Shown: positions 57,409 to 64,000 of the stretch, piece by piece
How the letters are laid out: each line of letters begins with the position of its first letter
How positions within the stretch are numbered: position 1 is the stretch's first letter
From: Cercis canadensis
Taxonomy: Eukaryota; Streptophyta; Magnoliopsida; Fabales; Fabaceae
Assembly (NCBI GenBank): GCA_003255065.1
Contig: QAOA01002043.1
Location: 143,945-207,944 of the forward strand
DNA: 64,000 nt
Direction of reading: 5' to 3'
Notes under the pieces: generated by a model
The model's input: the letters and a program-made list of their open reading frames with translations, nothing else
Databases searched by the model: none
What the model was told of the DNA's origin: nothing
Position numbers and translations under genes: made by a program

Positions 57409-60400
57409 ATGACGGAGGTGATACTGCATATATATGATGTAACGAATAGTGGATCGGAGAAGACGAACAACACCATTGTTCAGATCAACAAGATCTTCAA
57501 GGACGGAATTGGTTTAGGTGGTATATTCCACAGCGCAGTTCAGGTCTTCATCTTCATTTCTCCATTTTTGGCTTTGTATATAGTTGCATATATGCCTATC
57601 TTTATTGGCTGGTTATTGTTGATATCGAGAATTGTGAGTGTGCATTGGATCTAGGGTTTTGGTATTGGTAGTCGGGGCTTTTGGCACTGGTGATGATTTG
57701 GGTTTCTTTGTTTTATGGGATTGTTATTGTTAATTGAGATGTACATATGTTGATTGGTGAGTGTGTAATTTTCAATCCATGAAAAGTTGATGGCTGACTT
57801 ATCAGAGAATCGGTAGAAGATACTTGTAAAATATTTTTAGAAAGTAGGGCAGACTTATTAAGGATGTGAGAGAAGTGTTTAAGATAGCTTTAGCCATGTG
57901 CAGTGTATGGTTGCAGATGCCAAAGTGTGAGAGGAGAGATCATACAGAAGTGAAGAGAAGAAGAGGGAAATTAGGAATTGAGATATGGTTACTGTTTAGT
58001 AGTGGTGATGAATGATATGGGTATTGGAAGGTATAGCTCTTACCAGGGTCGAGAAGTGCAATAAGGGGGAAAAATGCGAATTCGAAGTATCATTTCTTGA
58101 TTGAAGGCCCACATGCCTAAACCCAAATATTCAGGATTAATTCCAGCTTAGTTGTGGTTATGGTTTTACTGCTGTATCCTGTGTGATGTAACCTATTTTA
58201 AGTTTCCTTCTCTAACTAGTTTAGAATTTGTACACTCTTGAAAAATGTCTAAATTGCAATTGGTAAATGTCCCCATTCAACTAGATTAAGTCCTGAATTC
58301 AGCATGGAATATTAATATGTATGTTGAGATCTTGATCCAATCATCAAGCATGTGCTTTTATCTTCAAACAGATCTTGTGTACTGATAATGGAGCTATGGT
58401 CATGCTCTTTCTTGGAAGCAAATTTGATAAGCTGCTAAACTTGAGATATTATAGAAGAAATTAGGAGGAAGTATCTAAAAGTGTATTTTGTTAGGCATAA
58501 TTGCTAAAATCAAGGGAAAGAAGACAGGAGAGTTACTAGACTTGTTAATAGACCACGGACCTACGGGAAACACCAGGAAGAATTTTTCTATGGGCATAAT
58601 CTTATGAACCAAAGCTTTGAAGAAGAGCTTCTCAGACATTCTGATTTTACCATTCTTTGAAGACAAAACAAAAAACCTGCAGTGCAGCGGATCTTTATTT
58701 CTGTAATCCCTTATTTGGATAGGAATTACCTTATTTACCTAAAAAGCAAGGCCAAGCAAACCTCTATTACGACTGTTTTGTTCTGCTTGTGTTTATTGTT
58801 AATTGACAGTTTGCATCTTCCTTGATATTATGGTAGGACTATGATTTTTTCACATGCTGATATAGTAGGATTGCTTATACTATTTACAGGTATATGGAGA
58901 TGATGAATGGTCATTTGGATTCTGTGAGCAAGGTACTGGAGTTTTCAGTTGCCCTTCAGGAAAGAATCCAATGTATTCATATCGTGAATCCATGGTTCTA
59001 GGGACAACAAACTTTTCTATCTTCAAGGTGAATCAAATATTAAGAGAACTCAGTAGAGAGTGGCCTGGGTGTGCGTATGACCTGTTATCCAAAAACTGCA
59101 ACCACTTCTGTGATGAACTCTGTGAAAGGCTTGGTGTGCCAAAGCTTCCAGGTAACCAAATTGTATAGCCTAGCTTAAATAATGTGTTAAATGAGGATTG
59201 AGGTATCATTTTTGTTGCTAATAGTTGACGTAGTCATTTTATTGTAGTTGTATTCTACTATGCTATTTCTGCCGTGTGTTCATGTCCATAATGTCTTAAT
59301 TATTTGTTATGCCATGTTTTTCATTTTAAGTTTCTTGGTGTAGATAAGGTTGCTCCCACTGTAATATCATGTTTACTTTCTGATAAAATTCAATAATACA
59401 CCTATACGTTTGTTCTTGTACTGTAAACTAGGCTCATTTAGTGACTTCTTTGCTAAACTTCGATTATAGAACTCTGTTCCACACTTATGTATTACATTAT
59501 CTGTATGCTCTAGCAATTCCTTAAAATAACAGAATTGCAACGGCCCATTTTCTTTTGAGCAAGTTAAGTGATATAAGACCAGGAGGAGGTGAAATATGTC
59601 TGAAATGAAGAGAGGGATGTACTTGGATAGAAGTTGTTGCTTATTGGAAGTATTTGTATGTATATCTCCCCTGAATAGTTAGATGCCCTAGAAGTTGGCA
59701 GTTATTGGATTTTAGGGAAGATAAGATAATATGACACTTCCGTCAATGTCAATATGCCAAACCTTCATCTGGAGCAATATCATTGCTCAATCTCAAGAAT
59801 TGTTGCTTCTTTACATTACTTTCCACTGTATTCTTACGGCTTCTTTGACAGGTTGGGTTAATCGGTTTGCCAATGCTGGTGATACTGCTATGGAAGTGGC
59901 CGGAACTACAGCATTACGGGTAAGAAGAGGCCCAACTTTATTTTCTTGACATGTATTTCTGCATTTGTTATCATTTTTGTTGATTAAGTTTCTTTTATCT
60001 TAAGTTAATTGCAATTCTACTTTGGCTTGTGCAAAACTTTCTTGTCATGCTTTCTTAAGAAATCAACTTTTCCTTTAGTTTATGTTGTTTGGACATAATT
60101 TTCTAATTTCTTAGCTTTGCAATTTTTATGCCAGCATTGAGCTGTAAGAAAAGTTCACCTGAAAATGCACTACAGTAAACATTTTTGCAGTAGAGTGTAG
60201 GAAGTAGTCACCTGGTTTACATAACCATGAGAATTGAGAATCCACAAATAAATTCTAATAGTTCCTATTTGCTTTAAAATTTCCTTGAACCTGTCTCATC
60301 GTGGCTTTTTTTTTCCTTGTGCTTTTGGCTTTGAAATCCTAGTAGGCAGTTTTAGTATGCAACATGAAGCACTTAATCATGTACTTATTGATCAATGTTA

Positions 60401-60955
60401 GCATNAGTGTAGGAAGTAGTCACCTGGTTTACATAACCATGAGAATTGAGAATCCACAAATAAATTCTAATAGTTCTTATTTGCTTTAAAATTTCCTTGA
60501 ACCTGTCTCATCGTGGCTTTTTTTTTCCTTGTGCTTTTGGCTTTGAAATCCTAGTAGGCAGTTTTAGTATGCAACATGAAGCACTTAATCATGTACTTAT
60601 TGATCAATGTTAGCATTGATGATATTTGAGTAAATCTCGTTGTCTCACTGATGGTTATAACTGGTTATCACAGTTGCGTCAAGCCAAAACAGAGATTGTA
60701 TCAGCAAGCAAAGTAGCATACCGGTTCCTTTTGGGTGTCACAAATAATGTTAAAAATGGTGCAGAGTCCCCAAGCAATTCAAACAGAGGATCTCCTAGAT
60801 TTCAAGCTGCTTGGATAAAAAATCTTGTTACTACTGGTGCAAAACCATCCAGTAGTTCAGAAGTTGAAAATCAGGATGAGGTCAAGCTTCAACAACAACA
60901 GCAAGAAGATGCCAAGGCACCGCTACGACAGAGTTCAAGTTCACTTGATAGTTGA
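57409..60955 (+). CDS. deSI-like PPPDE cysteine isopeptidase
   Basis: Four exons, 57409-57543, 58890-59151, 59852-59919 and 60674-60955, join to 248 residues with GT-AG borders. The PPPDE domain fills about residues 3-140: HIYDVTN at the start, the catalytic His in GGIFHSAV (His41), and the catalytic Cys in NCNHFCDEL (Cys115). The family removes SUMO or ubiquitin from substrates in animals; the plant members' targets are not settled. The exon 3-4 part (GWVNRFANAGD, then EIVSASKVAYRFL) matches the At4g25660/At4g25680 type as I recall it. The C-terminus is low-complexity, with a five-Gln run and Ser-rich end. Intron 3 carries an assembly duplication at the N at 60405. Confidence 0.93.
60194..60616. 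repeat. Assembly duplication around the N at 60405
   Basis: Bases 60194-60404 and 60406-60616 are 211-bp near-identical copies joined by one N, inside intron 3 of the deSI-like gene. They change only intron length. Confidence 0.9.
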
Positions 60956-63622
60956 GGGAGTCTTTGTCCAAAGCATAGGTCTGCTACGTATTGGAAGGCA
61001 ACAAAGCAAAAGGCAATTTTACATGTTATTCATTATGTATCAATGTAAAATTTTTATTTCTTGTTTAACTCAAATGTGCCTTGTAAGACTATGTTCGTTG
61101 GAAAGATTATCTTACTGTTTTTTCTCTCTCTCCCTCTCTCCCTTCCTCTGACTTATGTTACGTTGCATTGCACAATGCTGCTAGCTTTAGCTTCTGTTTC
61201 ATCCCTACTTGGTAGCCTACAACCTTACCGAGATTGGGTTGCCTTTGTGAACTTATTTTAGATGAAAACAAATCGCAGATTGTTTGATGATTTATACTTC
61301 GCCATTTTCTCCAAATGTCCTGCGTGACAAGTTCTATTCAAGTGGCTCTACTTGAATCTTTTATTTTTATTTTTATTTTTGGGGGGTTATTTAACTTAGA
61401 TTCTTCCAGACGGCACACACATTCTTGTGCATGGTCCGTGACAATTGTTTATGGGAATATAACTTTTCCAAATTAAAAAGGGTTGTAGATCCTCGGCATT
61501 TAGAGCTAGGAACAATATCTTTGTAAAGATATAACTCTAGTGATTCATTTTGGAGCCTTGAATACAATGAAAGGAACAGAAATTGGATAACAGGTATGGC
61601 CATCAAGCTCTTAGCCCCAATCCAGCACAAGCAGAATGACAGGCAAAGTAAAGAATCCGTTGTTTACTGCTTGCATTTATCTGCAATCAGATCTGTTTAT
61701 AAGATTCATATTGCGTTTCTGACAGACATTTTGTGGACTCATTCAACATGCGACTCATCAAGCCTACGTCACTATGTTACTACATAGGATTCCCTTTGCA
61801 CTTCAAACGGTTGATCATGTCTTTAAGAAAGAACCTATTACAATTCTGAAATGTTTAGTTATGACGTGACCTCTGTTTTCTGGCTGTATTAGAGTTAACC
61901 GATTAATTACACAATTTATAATGTATATTATCTGTCAGATAATGCAGACCACTATGCTAATTGCGAAAAGTCAAGTGGCATGATTCATTGATCCCTCAAT
62001 AATCATGGTTTGAATTTGGGTTGGACGATTGAGGTTTGTTGTAATCACTCTATCCATCTCTATGCAGAAACGCAAGCATAGGAAGCAAATATCTAGGATA
62101 TGCTTTAGAACACCTAACATAACAGATGTCTTCTTGTCATGTTCAGTTGTCATAGCTGAGAGGCTGTACACCCTGTTTTCTATGTCCTTGAACAGCATGA
62201 ACTAGACTGTCATTAGTGTTTGGCATGCACGTTAGGTTGTTAGATTTCGTTTTCAATTCAGTTTTTTTGCCCGAACACCCCGAACTCTGGAGCATGGGCA
62301 TGAGACAGGACATCATGCAGACACAACATAGTACTATAAAAAATATTAGGACATCACACACATTAAAAGTTATCTAATTTACAAGAAATTGCATTGGTAA
62401 ATCATTATGAGAAGATGGCAAAATCCTCTAACGTTGCATAATGATCATATCCTGGTTTTACACTACAAGGACAACCATGCTTTTCCTCTTCTCTGCATTG
62501 TAGTATCTTTCTATTCAAAAAATCCTCCAACAGAAAGAATAAACATATTATAATCTGATCTACAAGGGGTCAAACCATCGCAAAGCACTGTCTTGTATAT
62601 AATGATCAACATGCACGATTTTCTGGGATGCTTCATTCAGATTCATAGACTCAGTATACAGTTGAAAGAATAAAGAGTATATTAAGTACTGAACATGCGA
62701 ATAAGAAAACTTCATGTAATTGAAAATTAGACACAACTTTTCATTGACTGTGAACCACTTCCTATGGATGGAAGCAAAATTGATATATGAATTTTATAAA
62801 ATATATAAAAAGTTTTATCAGTTAGAAATTAGCAAGTGTACCTTAAATTCAGATTGATGAAACCATATCAAGCATAACCATGTCTGCAAATATACTCCCT
62901 GAAAAAAAAATTAGCTAACGTCATACACAACTAGAGGCCAAAATCTAATCTTAGGAATAGTAATTTTACCCTACATGCCAAATAAGGATGCAGAAGCCAA
63001 TTATATAGAACAGATTCTGGCATATATGTAGAAAACAAAGAAAACACCCAGGCTAAAAGAAGTCTAGAGATTGTTTAAAGGGGAGAATAGAAAGAAAATA
63101 AGAAGATACAGACAGAAACAAAATCTCTATTAATTTTTTATACATGCATCCACAAACATGAAAGCATAGGGATGGAATTTTAGGACAAGGAACTTCCCAT
63201 GTAAGATGAGGGGCAAGTTGTCCATATTCTTATGAGGAAACTCAATAGTCCTCTGTATCACCATTTTCTATTATCTTTATGCTTCATAATTTTCTCCTTG
63301 CAATATGTAGAAGAATTTCAGGGCAGTCATAATTCCCAAACGATGAGATCTAATACAATTTTTGAAGCAAAGACTAGCCAGGCAAAATGAGGCAAGTAAA
63401 ATTTCTAAATCTGAAACCTTGCTACAAATTTGAAGCTTGACTGTAAGGAGTTGAAGGAGCATGGAAGCAGAAGCTAAAATCAAGTAAATTGTTCATTTCT
63501 AGCTATAAGAGTGTGAAAATGACTTTTAAGAAGCAGATTGCCATCAAACCTTGCTATTGCTTAGCTTTGGTTATAGATATTTCAATAACTTATGCCAAAT
63601 TGAAATTGCAATAAATGTTGAT
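60956..63622. other. Intergenic sequence between the deSI-like and PPR genes
   Basis: The left part is the 3' flank of the deSI-like gene (a ctctctccctctctccc run near 61125); the right part is the 3' flank of the minus-strand PPR gene. Open frames in between are short and unrelated to known families. No bounded transposon was found. Confidence 0.45.
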
Positions 63623-64000
63623 TCAGAAGTCCATCAGAAAATTGGAAGTCTCATTCTCCCTTAACTGCTCAATATATATTCTTAGGACCATATAAATCTT
63701 ATCATTTTCATGATGATTCTTGTCTGCAGTAACGAAGACATGAACTTTGCTTCTGATTTCAATCCAACTGCAACCTGGAATTCTCTTCATCCCTTTCTCC
63801 TTCATCTCTCTCCTCAGTGTTGACACATGTGACCATCTACCAGCTGCTGAATGTGCATTTGACAGCATCACATATGAGGACACATCACCAGGATCCAAAG
63901 CCAAGATCTTTCTTGCTGCAAGCTCCCCCAACTCAATGTTTGAGTGGATTTGGCAGCCCCCAAGCAATGCCTTCCAAAACCCAAGTCCTGGATCAAAAGG
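63623..64000 (-). CDS. PPR protein, C-terminal end (partial, runs off the window)
   Basis: The minus-strand frame is open from the window edge to a stop at 63623 and covers 125 residues. It begins PFDPGLGFWKALLGGCQIHS, followed by GELAARKILALDPGD, YVMLSNAHSAAGRW and RIPGCSWIEI. These are the hallmarks of the E/E+ region of PLS-type pentatricopeptide proteins, which act in organelle RNA editing. No DYW domain follows; the protein ends soon after VHVFVTADKNHHE, so it is an E-class or truncated member. The PPR repeats lie beyond the window, so the RNA target cannot be inferred. Confidence 0.9.
   Translation of the reverse strand, partial: PFDPGLGFWKALLGGCQIHSNIELGELAARKILALDPGDVSSYVMLSNAHSAAGRWSHVSTLRREMKEKGMKRIPGCSWIEIRSKVHVFVTADKNHHENDKIYMVLRIYIEQLRENETSNFLMDF

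Overview
This window is nuclear DNA from a eudicot plant. It is AT-rich, its genes are split by GT-AG introns, and it is full of nested transposable elements. The protein families are plant ones: malectin-like CrRLK1L kinases, EIX2-type receptor-like proteins and PLS-type PPR proteins. A woody rosid seems likely, but I cannot name the species. Seven of the nine single N characters sit between two near-identical copies of the same sequence, so they mark unmerged contig ends. The duplications beside them should not be read as biology.

Layout. 1-7.9 kb: an LTR of a Ty3/gypsy element (Tat/Ogre-like) with about five 191-bp tandem repeats. It is interrupted by a 4.86-kb CACTA transposon with a 3-bp target duplication. 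That transposon carries broken, intron-containing fragments of two unrelated host genes: a DRP5A-type dynamin, and a PSI-like gene (DUF3475/DUF668). 7.95-39.4 kb: five tandem minus-strand copies of a DUF819 multi-pass membrane protein gene. Each has six coding exons, identical splice phases and an N-terminal extension resembling an organelle transit peptide. All five reading frames join without a stop (about 455, 456, 466, 463 and 461 residues). Introns of copies 2, 3 and 5 hold solo LTRs, a hAT element and Mutator-like elements, several with exact target-site duplications.

Between copies 3 and 4 the array is split by an intact plus-strand, intronless LRR receptor-like protein gene (1025 residues) and two degenerate fragments of the same family. 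40.1-42.7 kb: a hAT deletion derivative. 43.4-45.7 kb: an RBM18-like RRM protein gene on the minus strand. 45.8-49.4 kb: AT-rich DNA with a MITE, a SINE-like sequence and a short tandem array. 49.4-51.9 kb: an intronless CrRLK1L receptor kinase resembling Arabidopsis At5g24010. 51.9-57.4 kb: repeats and unassigned sequence. 57.4-61.0 kb: a four-exon deSI-like (PPPDE) cysteine peptidase gene. 63.6-64.0 kb: the C-terminal end of a PPR gene running off the right edge.

How they relate. The DUF819 genes are the main system: a local expansion of a putative plastid inner-membrane transporter of unknown substrate. From memory, Arabidopsis keeps a DUF819 gene (At5g24000) next to At5g24010, so DUF819 plus CrRLK1L may be an old neighbourhood. 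The receptor-like protein looks like a later arrival. No operon, CRISPR, tRNA or rRNA gene was seen.
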